DNA of 46,035 nt from JBBSWA01 sp038046485 (GCA_038046485.1 JBBSWA010000055.1:1-46035); one strand, 5' to 3'. Shown: positions 13,505 through 23,010, numbered from the stretch's first letter. The notes: generated by a model not told the origin, from the letters alone. Program-made: numbers and translations.

Positions 13505-15067
13505 ATGGTTAAGCTCAGTCTGTGCATGATTGTTCGGGATGAGGAGAAAGACCTCGAGAATTGCCTCAAGGCTGTGAAGGATCATGTGGATGAGATCGTC
13601 ATCGTCGACACGGGAAGTAAAGACAAGACCGTTGAAATCGCCAAGAAGTTCACTTCTAAGGTTCATCATTTTGAATGGTGCGATGATTTTTCTGCTGCTA
13701 GAAACGAAAGCCTGAAACACGCCACAGGTGACTGGATTCTGGTGCTCGATGCCGATGAGAAGATCACGGCTAAAGACCTCAAAGAAATCAAGACCTTGAT
13801 TCAGAACAAGGACGTGGATGGCTACCTTCTTCAACAACGAAACTACATCGACCAGAAAGGCATGGGATGGATCCCTGTATCGGATTACATGGAAGAAAGC
13901 CAAGGACACAGTGGATACTTCATCAGCCCCTTATGTAGACTGTTCAAGAACAAGTCTGAATATAAATTCAGAAATATCCTGCATGAACTCGTTGAAGAAA
14001 GCATCGAAGAACACGGCGGAAATCTTCAACCTATTCCTCTTCCTATTCACCACTATGGACAAACCAAGGACAACTACGAGAAGAAACAAAAGAAATACTT
14101 AGACTTGGGATTAGTTAGCATCAAGAAGAACCCCAAGGATCCTAAACCCCATTATGAAGTGGCCTTGATCTACCTCTCTCAACTTAAGTTTGATGATGCC
14201 TTAAAACAACTAGAAGAAGTGGAAAAACTAAAGCCAGGGTTTGAACGCATCTATGTCAACCTAGGAAACCTTCACAACTTCAAAAACGAACCGGACAAGG
14301 CCAAGGCGTATTATGAGAAAGCCATTAAATCAAAACCTAAAGATGTAAGTGCCTACTGCAACCTAGCTTTACTGCACATGAAACTCGCCGAAAAGGTTCC
14401 GGCTGAGGTCTTACTCAAGAAAGCGATTGACATCAATCCCAAACAATTGCGAGTCTACCAACTCCTCACCAGCCTCTATGCCTTTTTACGACGACACGAC
14501 GAAGCCTTAAAATACCAGAAAATGGCTGTTGAGAAAAACCCCACCAATCCCGAAGCCTGGAACAATCTAGGTTTTATTCATTATCAACTTGGTGAACACA
14601 ATGAAGCCGTTCTTGCCTTCGATAAAGGACTTTCCCTAGCCAAGGGCAATGACTTAGAAGCGATTCGCATCTACAACAACCTAGCTGCTACGTACTTAAA
14701 AAAAGGCGATCAAGAGAAAGCTGAAGAAATCCTCAATAAGGCTTTGAAACTCAATCCTAAGATTCCTCACTCCTATCAAAACCTGTGCCACCTGTACTAT
14801 CAACAAGGCAATGTAGCTAAGGTCATTCAAACCCTTGAACACGCCATCCAAAACCAAGCGGGCCAACTCCTGGGTGAACAGCTTGACTTTCATTTGAACC
14901 TATCCAATATGTACGGGAAGCAAAACCAACACGACAAGGCCCTTGCTGTCTTGGAAAAAGCCAAAACCCTTTTTACTCAGAAAGAAGAAAAGGAACGTAT
15001 CCAACAAAAAATTGAACACATCAAAAAAAGCCAACATGCCAACCCCAAAACCACGTACGCCGGTTAA
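13505..15067 (+). CDS. Family 2 glycosyltransferase with long TPR array
   Basis: 520 aa. The GT2 domain (1-200) has LSLCMIVRDEEKDL, VDTGS (34-38), the DDFSAARNESLKHATGDWIL block, and LDADE (81-85). At least eight TPR units fill about 210-515 (for example YVNLGNLHNFKNEPDKAKAYYEKAIKSKP). No membrane segment. The TATA box TTTTTAAA (13476-13483) before ATG 13505 gives a leaderless start. It heads a co-directional glycosyltransferase island reaching 19434. The promoter and first codons are the parent pattern of the two orphan copies at 11736 and 12339. Role in S-layer or surface glycosylation is inferred. Confidence 0.92.
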   Translation: MVKLSLCMIVRDEEKDLENCLKAVKDHVDEIVIVDTGSKDKTVEIAKKFTSKVHHFEWCDDFSAARNESLKHATGDWILVLDADEKITAKDLKEIKTLIQNKDVDGYLLQQRNYIDQKGMGWIPVSDYMEESQGHSGYFISPLCRLFKNKSEYKFRNILHELVEESIEEHGGNLQPIPLPIHHYGQTKDNYEKKQKKYLDLGLVSIKKNPKDPKPHYEVALIYLSQLKFDDALKQLEEVEKLKPGFERIYVNLGNLHNFKNEPDKAKAYYEKAIKSKPKDVSAYCNLALLHMKLAEKVPAEVLLKKAIDINPKQLRVYQLLTSLYAFLRRHDEALKYQKMAVEKNPTNPEAWNNLGFIHYQLGEHNEAVLAFDKGLSLAKGNDLEAIRIYNNLAATYLKKGDQEKAEEILNKALKLNPKIPHSYQNLCHLYYQQGNVAKVIQTLEHAIQNQAGQLLGEQLDFHLNLSNMYGKQNQHDKALAVLEKAKTLFTQKEEKERIQQKIEHIKKSQHANPKTTYAG

Positions 15068-15425
15068 TCCCATTCAAGAAGGTACGGAAGCGTATAAGAA
15101 AGGCGACTACAAGAAAGCACAAAAGCATTTTGAAAAAGCCCTTTCTCACAACCCCACGGTTGAGGTCTATAACAACCTAGGCCTTTGCTTTTTGCAACTC
15201 AACAAATCTGCGGAAGCAGAAAAGATCCTTAAACAAGGCCTTGCATTGAATCCGCGATACATCCCTTTTTACGACAACCTCGCTCGGCTCTATGTCTTGC
15301 AGGAACGATTCGGGGAAGCGATGAAACTTCTTGAAGATGGAAAATGGCAAACAAATGACCCACAATTCGACTTCAAAATCCTAACGCTTAAACGCATGCT
15401 CTTTGGGCAAGGCTTTGGAGACTAG
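15036..15425 (+). CDS. TPR-repeat protein
   Basis: 129 aa from ATG 15036, overlapping the end of the preceding glycosyltransferase by 32 nt. Three TPR units are visible: EGTEAYKKGDYKKAQKHFEKALSHNP, YNNLGLCFLQLNKSAEAEKILKQGLALNP and YDNLARLYVLQERFGEAMKLLEDG. The N-terminus is Pro/Lys-rich. The overlap and the 2-nt gap to the next glycosyltransferase suggest translational coupling in one operon. Probably a scaffold for the glycosyltransferases; it could also be a detached TPR tail of the upstream protein. Confidence 0.8.
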   Translation: MPTPKPRTPVNPIQEGTEAYKKGDYKKAQKHFEKALSHNPTVEVYNNLGLCFLQLNKSAEAEKILKQGLALNPRYIPFYDNLARLYVLQERFGEAMKLLEDGKWQTNDPQFDFKILTLKRMLFGQGFGD

Positions 15426-15427
15426 AG

Positions 15428-16165
15428 ATGATCAGCATCATCGTATGCCATCGCAATCCTGTTCTATTGGAAGCCTTGAAAAAAAGCGTTGGGTCCACGA
15501 TTGGCGTTCCTCATGAGTTTGTTGTGATCAATAACTTGGATAACCAATACAATATTGGGCAAGCATATAACAAAGGAGTTGTGGGGACTAAGTATAACCA
15601 TTTGGTGTTCGTCCACGAAGACGTCGAATTTCTGACCAAAGACTGGGGGAGCGCTCTGATGGATATCTTAAAACAAAATAGGGTTGGAGCGGTGGGCATG
15701 GCTGGAAGTAATTACCTGAACGAACGTGGAGTCTGGGCTGAAGTAGGGGTGCCTTTTGTTAAAGGACGCGTTGTGCATCAAGACGGAAAAAGGCTGTTTG
15801 TCTCGACGTACTCCGAAGAAAAGAGAGATGAAAAGGTTGTTGCGTTGGATGGATGTTTCTTAGCGTGCCGAAAAGAGGTTGCACAAGAGATTCCATTTGA
15901 TGAAACATTGGATGGCTTTCACTTCTATGACGTCGATTGGAGCTTACGAATTGCACAGAAGTATGATGTATTGGTCACCCAATCCTTTATGATTCTGCAT
16001 AAATCCTATGGGAAAAAGGATGAGGATCCAACCTATGAACGACTCAGAAAGAAGTTTCTTGAGAAACATAGTAAAATATTACCTTTTACGAATCAAGCCT
16101 TAAAACCCGATTATAAAAACATCCATTTCTATAAGGAGCTTGAACTGAGAAGAAAGGACAATTAA
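15428..16165 (+). CDS. StrF-like (GT2_5 family) glycosyltransferase
   Basis: 245 aa. The pattern ISIIVCHRNP, IGVPHEFVVINNLDNQYNIGQAYNKGV, and FVHEDVEF (HED at 63-65, taking the place of DxD) plus LDGCFLACRKEV and DGFHFYDVDWSLR is typical of the StrF-like glycosyltransferase 2_5 family. Near-identical blocks occur in the first half of the gene at 17998, so these are paralogues. AGAG before ATG 15428 may act as ribosome site. Probably transfers a sugar to a surface glycan; acceptor unknown. Confidence 0.85.
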   Translation: MISIIVCHRNPVLLEALKKSVGSTIGVPHEFVVINNLDNQYNIGQAYNKGVVGTKYNHLVFVHEDVEFLTKDWGSALMDILKQNRVGAVGMAGSNYLNERGVWAEVGVPFVKGRVVHQDGKRLFVSTYSEEKRDEKVVALDGCFLACRKEVAQEIPFDETLDGFHFYDVDWSLRIAQKYDVLVTQSFMILHKSYGKKDEDPTYERLRKKFLEKHSKILPFTNQALKPDYKNIHFYKELELRRKDN

Positions 16166-16196
16166 TTATTTATATACCTCTATTTATACTCCCTTT

Positions 16197-16523
16197 ATGA
16201 GCTTGCATTATCAGCGAGGGAATGAGATCGGACCGGACTTGCATTTTACACCTCAATCACCTTTAGTGAAACTTTTAGATCAAAATCCAGGTGCATATGT
16301 TTATGCAGACATTCAACAAACTCTTCGAGGATCTTTTGTTGTTGTAGAAGTCTTACTGCCTAAATCGGATGATCTCTATGTGGCTGGACGTATACCTTAT
16401 GAATTTGCCCTTTATCTTTCCCATCAACTTCAGGATGATCGTCAAGTTTTAACTTCTCAAGGCCTTGTGGCCCCCCTCTTGCAAATAGTCAACCGGAACG
16501 GTATGGGATCGCTCACATATTAA
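16197..16523 (+). CDS. Small protein of unknown function (108 aa)
   Basis: Soluble small protein with no recognised domain. The middle is beta-rich (GAYVYADIQQTLRGSFVVVEVLLP) and a helix follows (YEFALYLSHQLQ). It has its own TATA box (ATTTATATA, near 16168-16176) and leaderless ATG at 16197, so it is a separate unit inserted within the glycosyltransferase island. Confidence 0.6.
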   Translation: MSLHYQRGNEIGPDLHFTPQSPLVKLLDQNPGAYVYADIQQTLRGSFVVVEVLLPKSDDLYVAGRIPYEFALYLSHQLQDDRQVLTSQGLVAPLLQIVNRNGMGSLTY

Positions 16524-16672
16524 AATATGCCCTTGGTGTTTCAGTTATCATTGGATTGGTTAACTCACCTAGAAAAAGCCCTTTTCGAATTCGGGTTTGC
16601 TCAGATAATCTTGAAGCACGTGCTCAAATATAAACAGCAGATTATATAAACCAATGCTGCCATCCTCTTCTT

Positions 16673-18001
16673 ATGTCCGACGAGAAAAGCCTCTTTCAGG
16701 AAGCGACGCAACACTTCAAGAACAAGGAATTTGACCAAGCTGTAAAGACCTTTCAAAAAGACCTTAAGCTAAAACCCACTGAACAATCCTTGTGCGGACT
16801 GGGCTTGGTTTACACCTTTCAAAACAAGTTCGAAGAAGCACGGCAAACCTTTGAGCAAGCTCTGCAATTAAACCCTCAAAGCTCGACGGCAAAAGGTGCT
16901 TTGCAAAAAGTACAACAGCAACTGGACGAGTTCCAACAGATTACTGCTTTTTATCAAGAGCAGAAAAAAAAGTTAGTGGTTGACAAAACAAAACCTCTTA
17001 CCAGTTTGATTGTCATCACGTACAATCAATTGTATTACACAAGACTTTGTCTCGAAAGCCTTTTTGCCACGACGGATGCCCCTTTCGAACTCATCTTGGT
17101 TGACAATGCATCGACGGATGGCACCGGAGCGTACTTTTTATCGCTCGAGAAAAACAAGCAACACCTTTCTTCTGCCCTGAAAGGACTGCACTTATGTCTG
17201 AACTCGGACAATCGAGGATTTGCTGCTGCCGTCAATCAAGGCATGAGGCAAGCTAAAGGAAGTGTTCTTGGCGTGTTGAATAATGACTTGCTTTTCACCC
17301 CCCAATGGCTCTCTTCCCTCTTAGACTCCATGCAGAAGAATCAATGCCAACTGATCGGTCCTGTCTGCAACCGTGTGGAGGATGTCATCCAACTCCCTCA
17401 ACTGGCAAACACTTCTTACACCGATGTGAAAAGCATGCTCCAATATATAGAGGGTCATGAAGCTGTCTTCCCGAATTATGCTTCTGCCGACTGGATTGCT
17501 GGCTTCTGCCTCTTGATCCAGCGCGAGGTTGTAAATAAAATTGGCTATTTCGATGAGCAATTTGGCCTGGGTTTTTGTGAAGATGAAGACTACTGTTACC
17601 GAGCAAGACAAGCGGGGTTTTCTGTTGGATTTTCAAATGTCTTTATTCACCACTACTGGCACAAAAGCTTTAGTCAACTTGATGCCAACAAACAAAACCA
17701 ACGTGTCTTCAAGAACCTCGATTATTTATTGCGTAAAATGGTTCAACTCAACTCGAAAGATGTCCAAGCTCACTATCGTTTGGCAGATCATCTTGTTTTG
17801 CAACAAAACTATACTGAAGCTGAGAAACACTATCTTGCTTGTCTCTCCCTCCAGTCTGATCATGTTGATGCCCTTTATAATTTAGGTGTTCTTTATCATA
17901 AAACCAAACAACCTGTTCCCGCCCGAATCACCTTTCAAAAACTCCTCACGCTTGATGCGAATCATGAAGGCGCTCAAAAGGCCATTGCCCTCCTAAAATG
18001 A
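16673..18001 (+). CDS. TPR-GT2-TPR glycosyltransferase
   Basis: 442 aa. N-terminal TPRs (about 3-80), then a GT2 domain (about 108-330) with SLIVITYNQLYYTRLCLESL, LVDNASTDGTG, NRGFAAAVNQG, the NNDLL divalent-metal site (about 202-206), and EDEDYCYRARQAGF, and C-terminal TPRs (about 355-440). This GT2 branch is rhamnosyl/galactofuranosyl-like. TATA ATTATATAAA at 16643-16652 precedes leaderless ATG 16673. The stop overlaps the next ATG as ATGA, indicating coupling. Confidence 0.92.
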   Translation: MSDEKSLFQEATQHFKNKEFDQAVKTFQKDLKLKPTEQSLCGLGLVYTFQNKFEEARQTFEQALQLNPQSSTAKGALQKVQQQLDEFQQITAFYQEQKKKLVVDKTKPLTSLIVITYNQLYYTRLCLESLFATTDAPFELILVDNASTDGTGAYFLSLEKNKQHLSSALKGLHLCLNSDNRGFAAAVNQGMRQAKGSVLGVLNNDLLFTPQWLSSLLDSMQKNQCQLIGPVCNRVEDVIQLPQLANTSYTDVKSMLQYIEGHEAVFPNYASADWIAGFCLLIQREVVNKIGYFDEQFGLGFCEDEDYCYRARQAGFSVGFSNVFIHHYWHKSFSQLDANKQNQRVFKNLDYLLRKMVQLNSKDVQAHYRLADHLVLQQNYTEAEKHYLACLSLQSDHVDALYNLGVLYHKTKQPVPARITFQKLLTLDANHEGAQKAIALLK

Positions 18002-19434
18002 TCAGCCTCATCCTTTGCAGTCATGAATTAGATGCGTTGAAGAAGTGCAAAGAGGTCATTGAGAAAACCATTGGCGTACCGCATGAATTTATTGTTCTTG
18101 ATAACCAAAAAAACCAGTATAGCCTTGCGCAGGCGTATAACCTCGGTGCTCAACGCGCTCAGTATAATTATCTGGTTTTTGTGCACGAAGATGTGACCTT
18201 TCTTACCCAGAATTGGGGCTCTGTTCTGATCAAACTGTTCGATCGGGTTGACGTTGGAGCGGTTGGACTTGCCGGAACGACGTGTCTTACGGAAGGAAAC
18301 TGGTGCAGCTTGGGTATGCCTTACACCTATGGGCGAGTGATTCATGACGATGACTCTGGATCTTTTCTCTCGAAATTCTCAGAAGAAAAAGGCCCACATG
18401 AAGTTGTTGCACTGGATGGTCTGTTCTTAGCCTGCCGAAAAGAAATCATACAAGAAATTCCTTTTGATGAACAGACTTTTGATGGCTTTCACCTTTATGA
18501 CTTGGACTGGAGCCTTCGAGTGGCACAGAGGCACAAGGTGCTCGTGATGACGGACATTCTGGTTTTGCATACCGGTGGCAGTTATGATGAAGCCTGGCAA
18601 AATTATAAGAAAAAATTCGAGCAAAAACATCACGATCTGTTGCCTTATCCTTCCAAACCGGATCCTGTCGTTATACGAAAACGCTGGAAAACTTATCCCT
18701 TTGATGTGAAGACCTTACAAGAAAAAAAAATGTCTAAAGTTCTCGTCGGTTGCCCCACCTCTTCTCACAAAAAGTATTGCCTTGCTCAGTACTGGGCGGG
18801 GCTTCAAAACTTGGACTACCCGAATATGGATGTTGTCTTAGTCGATAATGACCTGGATGATGCCTATGCTGAAGTCCTTCGTAAAAATGGATTTACCGTC
18901 CTTAAAGGACCCTACTTGCCCAATGTTATTGAACGCATTGCTGTTAGTCGGAACATCCTGCGAGAAAAAGCCTTGAAGGAAGGGTATGATTACCTCTTTA
19001 GCCTCGAGCAGGATGTCGTGCCATCGCCTGACACATTGTATCGTCTGGTGCATCACCAAAAAGATATCATTACAGGTGTTGTTCTCAATCAGACGGTCAG
19101 TCCCGACGGGAAAAAGCTTCTTACGGTTCCGATGCTCTGGGAAGACTATCCAGGAGAGCCTGAAAAGATGCGTTACGTCGAGGGAAAGAAGCTTCTTCAA
19201 CCTAATTTATTTGAAGTAAGGGCCTGTAGCCTTGCCTGCACTCTTATCTCGAGAAAAGCCTTATCCATCTCCTTCCGAGCAAGCCTCGAATCATTTGATG
19301 ACATTCTCTTCTGTCAAGACGCTCGAAAACAAGGCTTTGCTGTCTTTGCAGACCCTCTTATCCGACCTCGGCATTACACTCAGCCTTGGGATGAAGCTAC
19401 CCGGAAGAGCGAAAACAAGGGTTTAAGCTCCTAA
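17998..19434 (+). CDS. Two-domain glycosyltransferase (StrF-like plus second GT-A-like domain)
   Basis: 478 aa. Residues 1-215 are paralogous to the StrF-like protein at 15428 (IGVPHEFIVLDN, FVHEDVTF with HED 63-65, DGFHLYDLDWSLRVAQ). From about 244 a second domain starts with an internal Met (MSKVLVGCPTSSHKKYCLAQYWAGL), followed by VVLVDNDLDDAYAEVL, the LEQDVVPSPD acidic site (about 335), and LACTLISRKAL. The second half resembles GT-A enzymes without a firm family. Fusion of two transferases suggests two consecutive sugar additions. ATGA overlap with the upstream gene. Confidence 0.88.
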   Translation: MISLILCSHELDALKKCKEVIEKTIGVPHEFIVLDNQKNQYSLAQAYNLGAQRAQYNYLVFVHEDVTFLTQNWGSVLIKLFDRVDVGAVGLAGTTCLTEGNWCSLGMPYTYGRVIHDDDSGSFLSKFSEEKGPHEVVALDGLFLACRKEIIQEIPFDEQTFDGFHLYDLDWSLRVAQRHKVLVMTDILVLHTGGSYDEAWQNYKKKFEQKHHDLLPYPSKPDPVVIRKRWKTYPFDVKTLQEKKMSKVLVGCPTSSHKKYCLAQYWAGLQNLDYPNMDVVLVDNDLDDAYAEVLRKNGFTVLKGPYLPNVIERIAVSRNILREKALKEGYDYLFSLEQDVVPSPDTLYRLVHHQKDIITGVVLNQTVSPDGKKLLTVPMLWEDYPGEPEKMRYVEGKKLLQPNLFEVRACSLACTLISRKALSISFRASLESFDDILFCQDARKQGFAVFADPLIRPRHYTQPWDEATRKSENKGLSS

Positions 19435-19628
19435 TGGATGCTATCCTGATTTCGATTAAAGAATTTAAGCAAAGAGAAGCTAAAATGGGTTTTGTTAATG
19501 TTTTTACCGGAAGTCTCTTGTTTTTTTGGTGGGAGGCCTTTTTTATCTTTGTGGTGAAAAACGTGTTTATAGGCTCTCAAACCCAATATCTTATAAAATC
19601 ATATTACCTTTTTTCGAAAGTTTTATAA
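19434..19628 (+). CDS. Doubtful 64-aa membrane peptide
   Basis: The ATG overlaps the TAA of the preceding glycosyltransferase (TAATG), an arrangement that permits coupled translation. It has one aromatic-rich hydrophobic stretch (GSLLFFWWEAFFIFVV). No family is recognised, the tail runs into AT-rich promoter-like sequence, and it may be chance. Confidence 0.2.
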   Translation: MDAILISIKEFKQREAKMGFVNVFTGSLLFFWWEAFFIFVVKNVFIGSQTQYLIKSYYLFSKVL

Positions 19629-19789
19629 AGATAGCCTGACTTAGCCTGCTCAAGCTTAAATCATATGGTTGAGTGTATAGAGGCTCAAAATATGGTTGCA
19701 GAAGCTTTTGTCGTCTGCAATCAATGAGTAGCTTTGTACACAAACTAGGGGCTTAGAGTAATAATCCAGATAAACACGGAGGTGTTTAC
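19622..19789 (+). promoter_or_regulatory. S-layer gene promoter and structured 5' leader
   Basis: A TATA box TTTATAAAG (19622-19630) would start a leader of about 140 nt. The leader has a 7-bp hairpin, TTGCAGA (19696-19702) pairing TCTGCAA (19714-19720), and a strong Shine-Dalgarno GGAGGTG (19778-19784) five nt before ATG 19790. Unlike most genes here this mRNA is leadered, as is usual for highly expressed S-layer genes. Another TATA candidate lies at 19591-19598. Confidence 0.55.
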
Positions 19790-22720
19790 ATGAACAGAAA
19801 GAGATTAGTAAAGAAAATTCTGGCTTTAGGAAGCGGCTTAACTATGCTCGGTGCCACCATTATGGGTGCAACAGCAGGTTTAGAAGCTTACCCCACGCAG
19901 TTCGTAAAGGACGGCGTATTTACCGGTAAAATTGTTGTCGGTAAAAATGCAGCAACTTCTGATGTTCTTGGTGCCATTGACATTGCGGCTAGCCTTCAAG
20001 CAGCCTCTACTGTTGATACACCTGTTGAAGTTCCTGGTGCAGTCGGCAAGACTTCCTTCAATGGAGATGCCTTGGAATGGAGCTTACCCAACGACCTATT
20101 GGCTTTAAGTGAACCTTTAGGCGATGTACGACAAACCGTTACTGATCAAGAGCTCAACTCTTTGAAAGGCGGCGTCATCACCACCGACGAAGGAAGCAGC
20201 CAATACAATCAATACCTACGATTCCGAACTACTGGAGCTCAAAACCTTGACCGACTCCAAAACGGAAGCAGCGGAAACACACAACCTTCCGGATCATTCG
20301 TTGTCTTCGGAAAGAACGACGACCCTGTCCAGAAAGTAGGTGACTTCCTCTTTTTCCAGGAAGGAACCAACGTAACTCAAGACGCAGTCTTTGAATACGA
20401 ATTGGAATTCCAACAAGGATTACAAAGCGTAGTTAAAAGCCGAAACGGCAAATTCGAACTACGAGACTTGCGAGATGAAGTATTCAACATCTTTGGTCAA
20501 GACTTCGTCTTTGTAGATAGCACCATCAAAGGAAACGACACTAACGCTGCTGGATGCGTTGATGTTCTCCAAGCAGGTTCTCGATGTGGAACCGATGCTG
20601 AACTCGCCTTCTTAGGTGGAGACGTTACCGACGTACTTCAAGAAGGAGAAACAAAAACGTACACTATCGACGGAATCGACTACGAAGTGACTGCCGTATT
20701 CCTCGCAAACCCCAACCAGGGAACGCAAACAGCCAAGTTCAGTGTGAATGGAGAATTAACCCAAGAACTCCAAGCAGGCGAAACAGACACCTTAAGTGAC
20801 GGCTTGCAAATCGGCGTCCAAGAACTCTTGACGAACGATCGAGGAGGACTCGTAGAATTCTTCCTAGGAGCCAACAAGATCGTCTTTAGAGACACCAACA
20901 CACGAGACACCGTAACCAATGGAGCCAACTTATACAACGGATTCCACAACGGAGTCACCATTGCCAACGAAATCATTGAAGATGCCTGGGTCCAAATCAC
21001 TGGAAACTTCATCGAATCTGATGCAGATGGTATTGTTGAAGCTGGTGAAAAATACCAGATTCAAGACCTCAAGTACCGCTTACTTGGAGATGCCTTGACT
21101 GGAACCAGCAACATCTACATTGCCCCTGGACACGGCCTAAGAGAATTCTTAGACGAGCCCGCTGGCATGTTGAACCCGAACTGGGACATCCGATACGAAG
21201 GCTTCTATGATGTAGGCAGTACGCCCATCAAGATAGCCGCCCGAGCGGATGACGAATACTGGCTCGAATTCACCAACCGACAAGGAAACTACTACAACAT
21301 CCCCTTAGTCGAAGTAAGCCAAAGCGGAACCTTCCGATACGGCCGAGATGAAACCCGGGACTTTATTGTGAGAGAACCTGAAGGATTCACTGCCAACTTA
21401 ACAGCTGGTGGAGGTATGAATCAGTCTAATGGTTGGGATGCAACTGCTACACCGACCGCTGACCGATCCATGTTCTTCCCTATTGGAAGAAAAGACACCT
21501 TTGTCTTGACCAACTCGATCAAGAACAACGGACAAGACGTAGGTAGCGCAGGCGATCCGTACGACGACACAGCCTTCACACATGTCTTAGAATACGAAGC
21601 CATTGACACAGCCATCAGCAACCAAGTACTCACCTTCGAAGACTTGGCCCTAGGCCCGAAGGAAGTCAAGTACACCCTCGGATGCACGGACTGTCAAAGC
21701 GCTGTTGTTGATAACAAAGCTAACCAGTTTGTCTTAGGACAGTTCCAATTGGTTGTAGGAGGTAATACCTTCAAGGGTTACATCCTTAACCAAAGTCAAG
21801 GCGCAAAAGGTGGAGCTTACCCCATTGCAATGGACTTGAACGGAGATGGAATCATCGATAGAGACAAGGCACGAATCACCGTCAAAGGCGGAGGAATCGT
21901 TGACCTCGGAAACAACACAGGTAACGCAACTGGAACTCCTGGTTCTATGGCTAGCGTGTGTCCTATTGGAGGCTCTCAAGGATGTGCAGGTCTTTTTGTT
22001 AACGTGACCACCTTGAGTCGAGACTTTGATGAACCTAATGGCGGACCGGAAAGCGTTGAAATCAACCTAAGCAAGAGAGCAACGATCAATCAGGTTAGCG
22101 TTAACAATGTTTTGTACCGACGCAACCACGTGTTACGAACTACGACTTCAATACCGCAGTTCACCTTGACACGACCTGATGAAGTACGAGACCACTTGTA
22201 CGCCGCAACTGATTATGGTGTGCTTGTTGATCAGTACCGACCCACGAGTCAGACCATCCCTGATGAGATTACCTTGGACTACCCCAATAGTATGAGAGGA
22301 GTTCAAGTCTACATCACTGCAGGAAAGGTTTCAGCTCAGAAGACCTCCGGTGGAGGAGCCTTCACGACCACACAACTCAACCCCATCGCGGTTGGACTTG
22401 CTGTGCTCGATGTGGATGCAGGCCGAATGTTAGGCAACACCCCGCTTATTGTTGTAGGCGGACCTTGTGCTAACAGTGTAGCCGCTCAGTTGATGGGAAA
22501 CCCCGCCAACTGCGGACAAGGATTCGAACCTGGAAAAGCCATGATCAAGTGGTTCCCAGACAAGATGGCCTTGCTCGTTGCAGGTTACGAAGCACAAGAA
22601 ACCTTGGGTGGTAGCTACGTTTTAGCTGACTACATGAATCCTGCGTACAGTATGCAGGGTAACGAGGTTGAAGTTGTGGTCGCTGACTTAAACAGCATCA
22701 CCGTAAAGCCTGTACAATAA
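19790..22720 (+). CDS. S-layer protein
   Basis: 976 aa. A signal peptide (about 1-29, basic start then LGSGLTMLGATIMGATA) precedes YPTQFVKDGVFTGKIVVGKNAATSDVLGAIDIAASL, which matches the N-terminal S-layer domain of methanococcal and DPANN S-layer proteins. The body is beta-rich and acidic; the C-terminal part (KWFPDKMALLVAGYEAQETLGGSYVLADY) matches the S-layer C-terminal domain, with no membrane anchor. It forms the outer protein lattice of the cell. The glycosyltransferase island directly upstream probably serves its glycosylation. Codon choice appears more biased than in its neighbours, in keeping with high expression. A hairpin plus U-tract follows the stop. Confidence 0.95.
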   Translation: MNRKRLVKKILALGSGLTMLGATIMGATAGLEAYPTQFVKDGVFTGKIVVGKNAATSDVLGAIDIAASLQAASTVDTPVEVPGAVGKTSFNGDALEWSLPNDLLALSEPLGDVRQTVTDQELNSLKGGVITTDEGSSQYNQYLRFRTTGAQNLDRLQNGSSGNTQPSGSFVVFGKNDDPVQKVGDFLFFQEGTNVTQDAVFEYELEFQQGLQSVVKSRNGKFELRDLRDEVFNIFGQDFVFVDSTIKGNDTNAAGCVDVLQAGSRCGTDAELAFLGGDVTDVLQEGETKTYTIDGIDYEVTAVFLANPNQGTQTAKFSVNGELTQELQAGETDTLSDGLQIGVQELLTNDRGGLVEFFLGANKIVFRDTNTRDTVTNGANLYNGFHNGVTIANEIIEDAWVQITGNFIESDADGIVEAGEKYQIQDLKYRLLGDALTGTSNIYIAPGHGLREFLDEPAGMLNPNWDIRYEGFYDVGSTPIKIAARADDEYWLEFTNRQGNYYNIPLVEVSQSGTFRYGRDETRDFIVREPEGFTANLTAGGGMNQSNGWDATATPTADRSMFFPIGRKDTFVLTNSIKNNGQDVGSAGDPYDDTAFTHVLEYEAIDTAISNQVLTFEDLALGPKEVKYTLGCTDCQSAVVDNKANQFVLGQFQLVVGGNTFKGYILNQSQGAKGGAYPIAMDLNGDGIIDRDKARITVKGGGIVDLGNNTGNATGTPGSMASVCPIGGSQGCAGLFVNVTTLSRDFDEPNGGPESVEINLSKRATINQVSVNNVLYRRNHVLRTTTSIPQFTLTRPDEVRDHLYAATDYGVLVDQYRPTSQTIPDEITLDYPNSMRGVQVYITAGKVSAQKTSGGGAFTTTQLNPIAVGLAVLDVDAGRMLGNTPLIVVGGPCANSVAAQLMGNPANCGQGFEPGKAMIKWFPDKMALLVAGYEAQETLGGSYVLADYMNPAYSMQGNEVEVVVADLNSITVKPVQ

Positions 22721-22763
22721 AGGAAAACTATTTTTCCTTTTTTTTCTTTCTCTTTTTTCTATA
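22720..22763 (+). terminator. Hairpin plus T-tract terminator of the S-layer gene
   Basis: AAGGAAAA (22720-22727) pairs with TTTTCCTT (22732-22739), and the T-rich stretch continues to about 22760. It starts in the stop codon. Strong termination fits an abundant transcript. Confidence 0.7.
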
Positions 22764-22845
22764 TAACTATAAAGAATCAATGAGAGCTGACTTGAACCCC
22801 CATCTATGCAAAATTTTATATACTCTGCCTTCTTATCCCTCCTGT

Positions 22846-23010
22846 ATGAAGCAAGAAATTAAGACGCTGTCTAAATATAGGGAGCCTGAAAATATCCCTA
22901 CGTTTAAAATGACAAAAGCAGAGGAAAAACTAGCTAAAAAAGCCCGCGAAGACTATGAATCTGGAAAGACTGTCTCACACGCTGAATTAAAAAAGAAACT
23001 AGGCCTTTAG
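22846..23010 (+). CDS. Antitoxin partner of RelE-type toxin
   Basis: 54 aa from ATG 22846, chosen because the TATA box ATTTTATATA (22813-22822) lies at leaderless distance. The peptide is charged and helical, ending in ESGKTVSHAELKKKLGL, the typical C-terminal helix of RelB/Phd-like antitoxins. Its stop TAG abuts the toxin ATG without a gap, so the two are co-translated. It would bind and neutralise the toxin and probably repress the operon. Confidence 0.8.
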   Translation: MKQEIKTLSKYREPENIPTFKMTKAEEKLAKKAREDYESGKTVSHAELKKKLGL

